DNA of 5,021 nucleotides from NCBI GenBank assembly GCA_031256525.1, contig JAIRQK010000043.1, positions 1 to 5,021 on the forward strand, given 5' to 3'. The notes under the pieces are model-generated. The model saw only the letters and a list, made by a program, of their open reading frames with translations. It did not search any database and was not told where the DNA came from. Position 1 is the stretch's first letter. Each line of letters starts with the position of its first letter. This document shows positions 1 through 5,021 of the stretch, in pieces. Source of the stretch: Campylobacteraceae bacterium (lineage in GTDB: Bacteria; Campylobacterota; Campylobacteria; Campylobacterales; Campylobacteraceae). Position numbers and translations under genes: made by a program.

Positions 1-92
1 ATAGAGATGAACCTAAACGATATTTAGGATGGGTTATATTAAAAGGTGAAGAGTGTTGTATAGAACAAAGAGGTTGGGCTTGTTGTATTTAA
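1..92 (+). CDS. 3' end of a small Cys-rich protein, paralogue of the next gene (partial)
   Basis: Only the last 29 codons are visible (first whole codon at base 3, TAA stop at 90-92); the gene starts before the window. The tail carries the motif WVILKGEECC and ends WACCI, giving four cysteines in two CC pairs. The stretch D-x-P-x(5)-WVIL-x-G-x-E-x-C aligns without gaps to the C-terminus of the lipoprotein at 115-429, with about 9 identities in 18 residues. This indicates tandem paralogues, and the 22-base gap to the next start suggests co-transcription. The function is unknown. By analogy with its neighbour it is probably a small cell-envelope lipoprotein, but its N-terminus is not visible, so that is inference. 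Confidence 0.72.
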   Translation, partial: RDEPKRYLGWVILKGEECCIEQRGWACCI

Positions 93-99
93 AAATATA

Positions 100-115
100 A
101 AAATGGAGTTAATAA
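100..115 (+). promoter_or_regulatory. 16-base leader with ribosome binding site, copy 1 of 2
   Basis: AAAATGGAGTTAATAA carries GGAG (105-108) six bases before the ATG at 115. The identical 16-mer recurs at 4614-4629 before the substrate-binding lipoprotein gene. There, reading from the internal ATGGAG would hit a stop after five codons. The ATG at 103 is therefore better read as part of the leader than as a start codon, and translation should begin at 115. Confidence 0.6.
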
Positions 116-429
116 TGAAACTATTTAAAATTATTCTTTTAACAATTAGTTTATTTATATTAAGTAGTTGTGCTATGCGTGACCCTTTTATTACAGAGCA
201 AACTTATGAAAGATTTGCAAAAAACAGAAATTTAGCTATAGGTGGTTCACATATACCAAATATGAACCAACATAGAAGAGAAGTCTATAGTGAAGATAAA
301 TATATCTATAAGTTTGAGACACCTCCTAAATGTTTCTTTGGTTATTTAACTAACAAAGATGATAAACCTGAAAAAGTTATAGATTGGGTTATACTATCTG
401 GTAAAGAGTTTTGTAAACAACAAATTTAG
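115..429 (+). CDS. small lipoprotein of unknown function
   Basis: This gene encodes 104 residues with a textbook lipoprotein signal: K2 and K5, a hydrophobic core over residues 6-16, then lipobox L-S-S-C with Cys19 as the predicted lipidated residue. It should be exported and anchored in the inner or outer membrane. The mature part is short, basic and aromatic (MRDPF, YERF, KCFFGYLTN), with further cysteines at 73 and 100 that might form a disulfide in the periplasm. The start at 115 is preferred over the in-frame ATG at 103 because GGAG at 105-108 is ideally spaced for 115 and because the 103 start would add MELI before the signal peptide. The C-terminus (DWVILSGKEFC) matches the tail of the gene immediately upstream. 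I do not recognise a named family. It lies 22 bases after the upstream stop, so it is probably in the same operon. Confidence 0.82.
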   Translation: MKLFKIILLTISLFILSSCAMRDPFITEQTYERFAKNRNLAIGGSHIPNMNQHRREVYSEDKYIYKFETPPKCFFGYLTNKDDKPEKVIDWVILSGKEFCKQQI

Positions 430-571
430 TAGATAGTTTAAATAAAGAAAAAGAGAATATTGTATTTATGATTGTAAAAAAACTTTAAGAATAATAACAA
501 TTTTACATATTTTCTCTATATTATTTTTTCAAAGCATCTTCGGACAATAATTTGCATTTGTTATACTATAT

Positions 572-1060
572 TTAATAATTTAAAACCTCCAATCCAAAAG
601 CAAATAGCTCATAATCGTTTTTATTTAATCCATCAATTTCAGCAAAATTATGAAATAGTAGTTTGACTCCGCTCTCCAATTTTAGATTAATGCCGCCCCA
701 TTCCTCTTTTTTTTCATAATTTATATCATTTTCGTTTAATATTTCCAAAGCCTTTATCAATTTTAAATTTGGTGCATTTAATATCCACTTATCAATTATC
801 AAACTCTCCCCTCCATTAAACTCAACACCCAGTTTATCGGAGTATATCAAAGACAATGTATTACCAGTAAAATGAAACTCTATATCCCCATACCGCCAAA
901 TACTACATCTCTTTTCAAACAAATCGTTAGCAGTAAAATCATCAGGGTCAGGAAAATTGTTTATTATCCACTCTTTTGTGTGACCCAATTTAATATAATC
1001 AAATTTACCATATTTAAAAAAATCAAAAATGTTAATTTCAATTTTCTGTTCCAATTTCAT
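572..1060 (-). CDS. hypothetical acidic protein, 162 aa
   Basis: This is a complete minus-strand gene encoding 162 residues with no signal peptide or membrane segment, so it is probably cytoplasmic. Visible landmarks are KLGHTKEWIINNFPDPDDF (24-42), IWRYGDIEFHF (54-64), an acidic and amphipathic middle (IKALEILNENDINYEKKEEW, 102-121) and an aromatic C-terminus. The pattern 'lG-x-t ... W-x-Y-G-x-I-E-F-H-F ... L-x-x-I' reminds me of small uncharacterised proteins sometimes found as immunity-type partners of toxins. This is memory-based, unproven, and no toxin gene is visible next to it. ATG at 1060 is chosen because GGAGG at 1067-1071 sits six bases upstream. The in-frame GTG at 1063 would leave only three bases. 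The gene stands alone and opposes its neighbours, with its own promoter (1093-1121). Its base composition is as AT-rich as the flanks. Confidence 0.78.
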   Translation of the reverse strand: MKLEQKIEINIFDFFKYGKFDYIKLGHTKEWIINNFPDPDDFTANDLFEKRCSIWRYGDIEFHFTGNTLSLIYSDKLGVEFNGGESLIIDKWILNAPNLKLIKALEILNENDINYEKKEEWGGINLKLESGVKLLFHNFAEIDGLNKNDYELFAFGLEVLNY

Positions 1061-1092
1061 CACAAGCCTCCACTCAGCAACATTAATACTAT

Positions 1093-1121
1093 ATTATACT
1101 ATATCTACTACTTTTTTACAA
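1093..1121 (-). promoter_or_regulatory. promoter of the 162-aa minus-strand gene
   Basis: On the minus strand TTGTAA (1121-1116) is followed after 17 bases by a perfect TATAAT (1098-1093). The predicted transcription start lies near 1086, about 26 bases upstream of the ATG at 1060. Spacing and the -10 match are ideal for a housekeeping sigma-70 promoter. In such AT-rich DNA chance matches occur, but position and orientation fit the gene. Confidence 0.55.
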
Positions 1122-1195
1122 AAAAGAGAGATATGAAATTTAACGCAGATAGAAAAAATATCTTTGATTGCTAAAATAGTAAAAAAATATGCTAA

Positions 1196-1201
1196 TATAA
1201 T
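1196..1201 (+). promoter_or_regulatory. possible -10 box for the CNNM/CBS gene
   Basis: A perfect TATAAT lies about 55 bases before the start codon at 1256. No convincing -35 element is at the usual distance. The nearest TTGATT (1164-1169) is 26 bases away, too far. Campylobacterota promoters often lack a clear -35 and rely on the -10 box, so this is plausible but weak. A second TATAAT at 1239-1244 overlaps the ribosome-binding region and is too close to serve. Confidence 0.3.
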
Positions 1202-1255
1202 GTTTTGAATTTTAGATATTTAAAAATTAATTTTTTTATATAATAAGGATATGTT

Positions 1256-2668
1256 TTGCCTGATGGTCCCTCGACGATTGAGATGTTAAATGCAACCTCA
1301 AACGCTGTTCAAACTACAGATGTAGTTTCTACCTCTTCTGTTTTAATGATATTATTGGCTCTTTTTTTAGTTTTCCTAAATGGTTTTTTTGTTTTGTCAG
1401 AGTTTGCATTAGTGAAGGTGAGAAAGTCGAAGTTAGAAGAACTTGCGAAAAATGACACTCCAAATGCAAAACTCACACTTAAAATGTCAAATTCGCTTGA
1501 TACATATTTAAGTGCGACTCAGCTTGGAATTACTATATCTTCTTTGGCTCTTGGTTGGATAGGTGAACCTGCTGTTGCAAGGCTTATCCAAGCACCACTA
1601 TACAATTTTTTTGGAATAACAGGTGTTGCTGTTCACACTATAAGTTTTATAATTGCTTTTACATTCATAACTCTTTTACATGTGGTTTTAGGTGAGCTTG
1701 TACCAAAATCGATAGCTATTGCCAAAAGTGAACGTTCATCACTTCTTATATCAAAACCGCTTTATGTTTTTTGGATATTGCTATTTCCGTTAATAAAAAC
1801 TTTTGATTATATTGCTGGATTTTTCTTAAAACTTATAGGCATTGCTCCAGCTGGTGCCCATGATCTTGGACACTCAGAAGAAGAGATAAAAATCATTGTA
1901 AATGAGAGTTTAAAAGGCGGTTTTATCGACTCAGTTGAGAGTCAAATTATACAAAATGCGGTAAATTTTTCAGACACAGTTGCCCAAGAGGTTATGACGC
2001 CAAGAAAGGATACAATTTGCCTCTATGCGGAAGATAGTTATGAGGAAAATATAAAAACTATACTTGAAACCAGATATACAAGATATCCATTTTGTAAAGA
2101 CGATAAAGACAATCCTTTAGGAATGATTCATTTAAGAGATGTACTTGTCAATGTTTTTTCAGAAAAACCTATAAATGACCTCTCAAAGTTAGTTAGAAAA
2201 ATTTTGTTTGTTCCAGAAAATATGTCTATTTCTGATATTTTAGCTCAAATGAACAAAGAGCAAATTCATACAGCCTTGGTTGTCGATGAGTTTGGCGGAA
2301 CTGCTGGTCTTTTGACAATGGAAGATATATTAGAAGAGATTATGGGTGATATATCGGACGAACATGATATCAAGTATGAAGAGTGGCGAAAAATTGATGA
2401 AAATATCTATGAGTTTAATGGTATGCTTGATATTGAAAGTGTTAGCAATATATTGAAATATCCTCTTGATGATGAAGCTGAAGAGATTTTAACTATCGGC
2501 GGTTTTGTGTTTAGCGAAATCGGCGGAACACCAAACATAGATGATGTTGTTAGTTGTGGACCGTTTGAATTTAAAGTTTTAGAAGTTGATGGCAATAGAA
2601 TTCAAAAAGTTCTATGCACTAAAGTTATATTTGAAGAAAAAGATGATGAAGATAGAGAGAGCGAGTAG
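1256..2668 (+). CDS. CNNM/CBS/CorC_HlyC family membrane protein (hemolysin family, putative ion transporter)
   Basis: The gene encodes 470 residues with the full architecture of the HlyC/CorC (UPF0053) family. Residues 1-27 are a polar N-terminus. A CNNM (DUF21) domain spans about 28-200 with hydrophobic segments near 28-52, 85-105, 122-148 and 162-195, including the family signatures LSEFAL (47-52) and LGELVPKS (145-152). A CBS pair covers about 242-366, beginning VAQEVMTPRKD and ending VVDEFGGTAGLLTMEDILEE. The CorC_HlyC (transporter-associated) domain is about 375-460. Relatives are implicated in Mg2+/Co2+ export or Na+/Mg2+ exchange across the inner membrane, with nucleotide sensing by the CBS pair. 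The 'hemolysin' name is historical and haemolysis should not be assumed. The start is a TTG supported by AAGGA at 1245-1249. An in-frame ATG at 1283 has no comparable site. The ATG at 1251 is out of frame and stops after 12 codons. The gene is monocistronic by context and looks intact. Confidence 0.93.
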   Translation: MPDGPSTIEMLNATSNAVQTTDVVSTSSVLMILLALFLVFLNGFFVLSEFALVKVRKSKLEELAKNDTPNAKLTLKMSNSLDTYLSATQLGITISSLALGWIGEPAVARLIQAPLYNFFGITGVAVHTISFIIAFTFITLLHVVLGELVPKSIAIAKSERSSLLISKPLYVFWILLFPLIKTFDYIAGFFLKLIGIAPAGAHDLGHSEEEIKIIVNESLKGGFIDSVESQIIQNAVNFSDTVAQEVMTPRKDTICLYAEDSYEENIKTILETRYTRYPFCKDDKDNPLGMIHLRDVLVNVFSEKPINDLSKLVRKILFVPENMSISDILAQMNKEQIHTALVVDEFGGTAGLLTMEDILEEIMGDISDEHDIKYEEWRKIDENIYEFNGMLDIESVSNILKYPLDDEAEEILTIGGFVFSEIGGTPNIDDVVSCGPFEFKVLEVDGNRIQKVLCTKVIFEEKDDEDRESE

Positions 2669-2730
2669 CATCACTTTTTGCTAAGTCATCTTTTGCATAC
2701 TCTTTTTTACTTATCAGATTACTCATTTTT

Positions 2731-2768
2731 AGTTTAGAGTCAGTATGGCTTTAAACTCTTTTCTTATC
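2731..2768 (+). terminator. weak intrinsic terminator after the CNNM/CBS gene
   Basis: AGTTTAGAG (2731-2739) pairs with CTTTAAACT (2749-2757) over nine pairs, one of them G-T, around a nine-base loop. CTTTTCTTAT follows. The stem is AT-rich and the T tract is interrupted, so it is a modest terminator. It lies 63 bases past the stop codon and before the ssuD promoter region, where one is expected. Confidence 0.45.
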
Positions 2769-2855
2769 GTTTATTATCCATATATTTAATCAATATTTTA
2801 GCAAGATACATTAAATTTATTTACAAAATCATATTTTATTAATATTTATTTAAGT

Positions 2856-2885
2856 TTGTAGTTGTACAATTCCGCCTAATATAAA
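2856..2885 (+). promoter_or_regulatory. ssuD: probable promoter of ssuD
   Basis: TTGTAG (2856-2861) and TATAAA (2880-2885) are separated by 18 bases, which puts the transcription start near 2892 and gives an untranslated leader of about 60 bases. An exact eight-base palindrome, TTGTACAA (2862-2869), sits in the spacer and could be a repressor site, although eight bases may arise by chance. The gap between the CNNM gene and ssuD (2669-2954) is otherwise non-coding and very T-rich. Confidence 0.4.
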
Positions 2886-2903
2886 TACCATAGTAAGTAG
2901 ATA

Positions 2904-2931
2904 AATTAACTCAAGATTTGTTGGTTGAATT
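2904..2931 (+). other. imperfect inverted repeat in the ssuD leader
   Basis: AATTAACTCAA (2904-2914) and TTGGTTGAATT (2921-2931) form eight Watson-Crick pairs plus one T-G wobble out of eleven, around a six-base loop. It lies between the proposed start of transcription and the ssuD ribosome binding site (AAGGAGG, 2943-2949). It could be an operator or an RNA hairpin affecting translation. No known regulator site is recognised. Confidence 0.25.
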
Positions 2932-2954
2932 ACTAAAATATAAAGGAGGCATTT

Positions 2955-4097
2955 ATGAGTTTAAATATTTTTTGGTTTTTACCTACAGGCGGAGATGGTA
3001 GGTATCTTGGTCAGTCATCATCGGTTGCAAGATTTGCAAGACCTGTTAGTAACGCTTATTTGAAACAAATAGCTACAACTGCTGAACACCTTGGATTTGA
3101 TGGACTTTTAATTCCTACAGGAAGTGGCAATTTAGACCCTTTCATCACAGCAGCATCACTTGCTAATGTGACTAGTAAAATTAAATTGTTAGTTGCTTTG
3201 CGTACATCAGCAGTTGGAAGTCCAACTGTTTTCGCAAGACAAACAGCTACACTTGATGAGGCTTTAAATGGTAGACTTATACTGAATGTTGTTCCGGGAG
3301 CTTGGCCTGAAGAACTTGCTGCTGAAGGAGTATTTTTAAATCACGATGAGAGATATGAGGCAGCAGATGAGTTTATAACTCTTTGGAAAAGAATTTTAAG
3401 TGGTGAAAAGGTTACACATAAGGGCAAATATTATAGTGTTGAAAATGCTCAAAACCTGTTTCCATCTGTTCAAAAACCACACCCACCTCTCTATTTTGGA
3501 GGCTCGTCTGATATTGCACATGATTTTACAGCAAAACATATAGATGCATATCTTAGCTGGGGAGAGCCGCCTCATTTAGTAGCTGAAAAGATAGCTGATG
3601 TGAAAAAAAGAGCAAAAGCTCTTGGGCGAGATGTTAGAATTGGCATAAGACTTCAAGTGATAGTAAGGGAGACCGAACAAGAGGCTTGGGAAGCGGCAAA
3701 TAGGCTTATCAGCCATTTAGATGATGAGATTATTGCAAAAGCACAAGAGATTCAAAATAGTTCTGACTCCATTGGACAAAAACGTATTACCTCCCTACAT
3801 AAAGGCGACAGAAACAAACTTGAGATATCTCCTAATTTATGGGCTGGTGTAGGTTTAATTAGAGGTGGTGCTGGTACTGCACTTGTTGGAGATCCTAAAA
3901 CCATAGTGGAGAGATTGCAAGAGTATGCAGATCTTGGAGCTGATACATTCGTGCTTTCTGGCTATCCACATTTAGAAGAAGCAGTGCGTTTTGCTGAACT
4001 TGTATTTCCATTGTTGCCTGGTAAAAAACCACTTACTGCAAGTGGTGAGGTAGTAACAGGTGGAGCATTTGATACGAGACTTATCTCAAAAAGATAA
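2955..4097 (+). CDS. ssuD: FMNH2-dependent alkanesulfonate monooxygenase (SsuD-like)
   Basis: This 380-residue protein belongs to the bacterial luciferase-like (LLM) flavin monooxygenases. SsuD uses FMNH2 from a partner reductase and O2 to split the C-S bond of alkanesulfonates, giving an aldehyde and sulfite in the cytoplasm. It matches E. coli SsuD (381 aa, recalled) nearly end to end: [15 protein letters not shown] at the start, [10 protein letters not shown] (98-107), [10 protein letters not shown] (177-186), SWGEPP (201-206), RLISHLDDE (250-258), [20 protein letters not shown] (294-313) and [12 protein letters not shown] (332-343). Counterparts of Trp196, Arg226, Arg297 and Tyr331 are present as W202, R232, R303 and Y337. 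Unusually, the Cys54 position is N59, His228 is Q234 and His11 is G12, with a four-residue insertion after YLG. Substrate range may therefore differ. AAGGAGG five bases before the ATG fixes the start. Its base composition looks visibly less AT-rich than the flanking genes. It heads the run leading to the SsuA-like gene. No ssuE is visible. Confidence 0.93.
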   Translation: MSLNIFWFLPTGGDGRYLGQSSSVARFARPVSNAYLKQIATTAEHLGFDGLLIPTGSGNLDPFITAASLANVTSKIKLLVALRTSAVGSPTVFARQTATLDEALNGRLILNVVPGAWPEELAAEGVFLNHDERYEAADEFITLWKRILSGEKVTHKGKYYSVENAQNLFPSVQKPHPPLYFGGSSDIAHDFTAKHIDAYLSWGEPPHLVAEKIADVKKRAKALGRDVRIGIRLQVIVRETEQEAWEAANRLISHLDDEIIAKAQEIQNSSDSIGQKRITSLHKGDRNKLEISPNLWAGVGLIRGGAGTALVGDPKTIVERLQEYADLGADTFVLSGYPHLEEAVRFAELVFPLLPGKKPLTASGEVVTGGAFDTRLISKR

Positions 4098-4128
4098 TTG
4101 AAAAATATCTTAGAGGGAGGGGGTTGCA

Positions 4129-4483
4129 ATGTCAAATGAGATTCTAAATTTTTTAAACGATAAAGAGAGTGTAAAGATATTTGTCAAATCATTTCTTAAA
4201 TAGAGCCCTTTGGTTTAATAAAAAAGTGAGTATTTTGCTGATAACAAGTAATAAACGTAGTTTTAAAATCATAGCTCAACCTACGAAAGCTATAGTAAGT
4301 GGCAAAGTGTTTCAAAAATATCATGAAGAGGTTCAAAATAGAAACAAAAATTTTGACCTCTCCACAGTATGGATTTTTAAACCTTTGGAGATTGTAGAGC
4401 AGACTCTACTTAAAAGAGTAGAGGAAGAGAGTTGCAAAAGACCTTATTTTGTACATTTAGATAGATTGGCAAAGGAATCGTAA
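4129..4483 (+). pseudogene. hypothetical ~117-aa gene interrupted by a frameshift
   Basis: A strong ribosome site (GGGAGG, 4115-4120) precedes ATG 4129, but that frame ends at TAG 4201-4203 after 24 codons (MSNEILNFLN ... KSFLK). The adjacent frame is open from 4175 to the TAA at 4481-4483 and reads RALWFNKKVSILLITSNKRS and onward, ending YFVHLDRLAKES. Skipping one base between 4175 and 4203, for example the T at 4201, joins them into a single 117-residue protein. The join is sensible because the only good ribosome site belongs to the first part and the only long coding frame to the second. A separate start at TTG 4181 is possible but has no ribosome site. The protein is basic and soluble-looking, and its family is not recognised. 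It lies 31 bases after ssuD. The cause could be genuine decay, a sequencing indel or, less likely, programmed +1 frameshifting. Confidence 0.55.
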
Positions 4484-4486
4484 TAG

Positions 4487-4604
4487 ATGACAAGAAGCAG
4501 ATTGACATTAAATGAGGTTGCGGATAGATATCCTGATTTTCCAAATTGATGATTACAGGCGTTGTGGAAATTACCCTGATTCTGATTTGGCATGTGCATT
4601 TTAA
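4487..4604 (+). pseudogene. broken or very small Cys-containing reading frame(s) before the binding-protein gene
   Basis: ATG 4487 follows the previous stop by three bases, has AAAGGAA at 4471-4477 and encodes MTRSRLTLNEVADRYPDFPN before TGA 4547-4549. In the adjacent frame an ORF from ATG 4512 runs 30 codons to TAA 4602-4604 and ends RRCGNYPDSDLACAF. Removing one base near 4543-4547 would join them into 38 residues (... DRYPDFPIDDYRRCGN ...). Possible readings are two overlapping small peptides, one frameshifted peptide, or fragments of two genes left by a deletion. The last codons (LACAF, stop) resemble the end of the partial gene at 1-92 (WACCI, stop). No family is recognised. Together with the frame at 4129 this explains the whole 533-base gap between ssuD and the binding-protein gene. 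Confidence 0.35.
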
Positions 4605-4613
4605 TATTTTTTC

Positions 4614-4629
4614 AAAATGGAGTTAATAA
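4614..4629 (+). promoter_or_regulatory. 16-base leader with ribosome binding site, copy 2 of 2
   Basis: AAAATGGAGTTAATAA is identical to bases 100-115. GGAG (4619-4622) lies eight bases before ATG 4631. In this copy two extra bases separate the element from the start codon. It begins nine bases after the TAA at 4602-4604, against seven bases in copy 1. Confidence 0.6.
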
Positions 4630-4630
4630 A

Positions 4631-5021
4631 ATGAAAAAAGTAATATTACTATTAAGTATTATCACAACTTTTATATTTAGTGGTTGTGAAAATAAAAAAG
4701 GCGATAAGGTTAAAAATGAGCCTGCAGTTCTTAGAATAGCAGCTCAACCATATCCTCTATATGCACCTATATTTGTAGCTAAAAATCTTGGATTTTTAGA
4801 AGAAGAGTTAAAAAATGTTGGTGCTACTTATACATGGGCTCAGTTTAAGGCCGGTCCTTTAGTAAATGAGGCAGTTGCATCAGGAAATGCTGATGTTGGT
4901 ATTATGGCAGATATGCCAGCTATTTTAGCAAAATCATCAGGTCAAGATATTCAAATATTTTCACATTTAGGTTATGGCGAAAAAGCGTTAGCTCTTGTTG
5001 TGAAGAGTGACTCATCTATAC
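4631..5021 (+). CDS. SsuA-like ABC transporter substrate-binding lipoprotein (partial, 5' end)
   Basis: The first 130 codons are present and the frame runs off the window. A short signal peptide (KK at 2-3, hydrophobic 4-16) ends in F-S-G-C with Cys19 as the predicted lipidated residue, so the protein should be membrane-anchored and periplasmic. After a charged linker (20-32) the sequence VLRIAAQPY (33-41) begins the first lobe of an SsuA/TauA/NrtA-type binding protein. Family landmarks are APIFVAKNLGFLEEEL (45-60), W-x-QFKAGPLVNEAVASG (69-85) and ADVGIMADMPAI (87-98). Such proteins deliver sulfonates, taurine, nitrate or related small ligands to an ABC importer. Its position downstream of ssuD makes an aliphatic sulfonate the best guess. 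The ATG at 4631 is fixed by the leader just before it. Permease and ATPase genes are expected downstream but are not in view. Confidence 0.88.
   Translation, partial: MKKVILLLSIITTFIFSGCENKKGDKVKNEPAVLRIAAQPYPLYAPIFVAKNLGFLEEELKNVGATYTWAQFKAGPLVNEAVASGNADVGIMADMPAILAKSSGQDIQIFSHLGYGEKALALVVKSDSSI

Noticed and set aside
103..114. ATG at 103 as start of the lipoprotein gene.
   Set aside because: GGAG inside ATGGAG is the ribosome site for ATG 115, and the same ATGGAG in the second leader copy (4617) stops after five codons.
529..560. CAAAGCA ... TGCATTTG inverted repeat between the converging genes as a terminator.
   Set aside because: The stem needs a bulge, the loop is 17 bases, and no T tract follows on either strand.
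872..1174. 100-codon plus-strand open frame.
   Set aside because: It overlaps the better-supported minus-strand gene, has low-complexity Phe/Ile/Lys content and no ribosome site, so it is a shadow.
1133..1174. ATG with a GAGAG-like upstream sequence encoding 13 residues (MKFNADRKNIFDC).
   Set aside because: It is too short and has no recognisable counterpart. It might be a gene remnant but nothing supports it.
1221..1237. AAAAATTAATTTTT palindrome before the CNNM gene.
   Set aside because: Pure A/T symmetry is expected by chance in DNA this AT-rich.
2407..2595. 62-codon minus-strand open frame.
   Set aside because: It lies entirely inside the CorC_HlyC domain coding region and its sequence is a typical antisense shadow.
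2665..2682. TAGCA ... TGCTA hairpin at the end of the CNNM gene.
   Set aside because: It is five pairs with no T tract after it. The hairpin at 2731-2757 is the better terminator.
4091..4111. AAGATA ... TATCTT hairpin overlapping the ssuD stop codon as a terminator.
   Set aside because: The stem is only six bases and is followed by GAGGGAGGGGG rather than Ts. Transcription probably continues into the next frame.
1..5021. tRNA or rRNA genes, CRISPR repeats, insertion-sequence ends, phage attachment sites.
   Set aside because: I saw no cloverleaf, regularly spaced repeats, transposase motifs or terminal inverted repeats on either strand.

Overview
The window is AT-rich bacterial DNA with short intergenic gaps and Shine-Dalgarno-led genes. 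The overall base composition, the lipoprotein style and the CNNM/CBS/CorC protein suggest a Campylobacterota (epsilonproteobacterial) genome such as the Sulfurimonas, Sulfurospirillum or Arcobacter groups. That placement is an inference from style, because no rRNA or marker gene is present.

Layout. (1) Bases 1-429, plus strand: the 3' end of one small Cys-rich protein gene, then a 104-residue lipoprotein whose C-terminus resembles that tail, so the two look like tandem paralogues. (2) Bases 572-1060, minus strand: a lone 162-residue acidic protein of unknown function with its own good promoter. (3) Bases 1256-2668, plus: a complete CNNM/CBS/CorC_HlyC membrane protein (the 'hemolysin family' or HlyC/CorC ion-transport family), followed by a weak hairpin-plus-T terminator. 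(4) Bases 2856-5021, plus: a sulfonate-utilisation locus. It begins with a probable promoter and ssuD (FMNH2-dependent alkanesulfonate monooxygenase), continues through about 530 bp of small or broken reading frames (4098-4630), and reaches the 5' part of an SsuA-like substrate-binding lipoprotein that runs off the window.

How the genes work together. The substrate-binding lipoprotein would capture a sulfonate (or related organosulfur compound) for an ABC importer whose permease and ATPase presumably lie downstream. SsuD would then cleave the C-S bond and release sulfite for sulfur assimilation. No flavin reductase (SsuE) is visible in this window. The lipoproteins, the minus-strand gene and the CNNM protein have no evident link to sulfur metabolism.

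What deserves a second look: the SsuD homologue lacks the Cys and His found in the E. coli active site; the segment between ssuD and the binding-protein gene needs two same-direction frameshifts to read through; and an identical 16-base leader precedes both lipoprotein genes, each time just after a reading frame ending in a similar Cys-containing tail. I found no strong evidence of a wholly new system.
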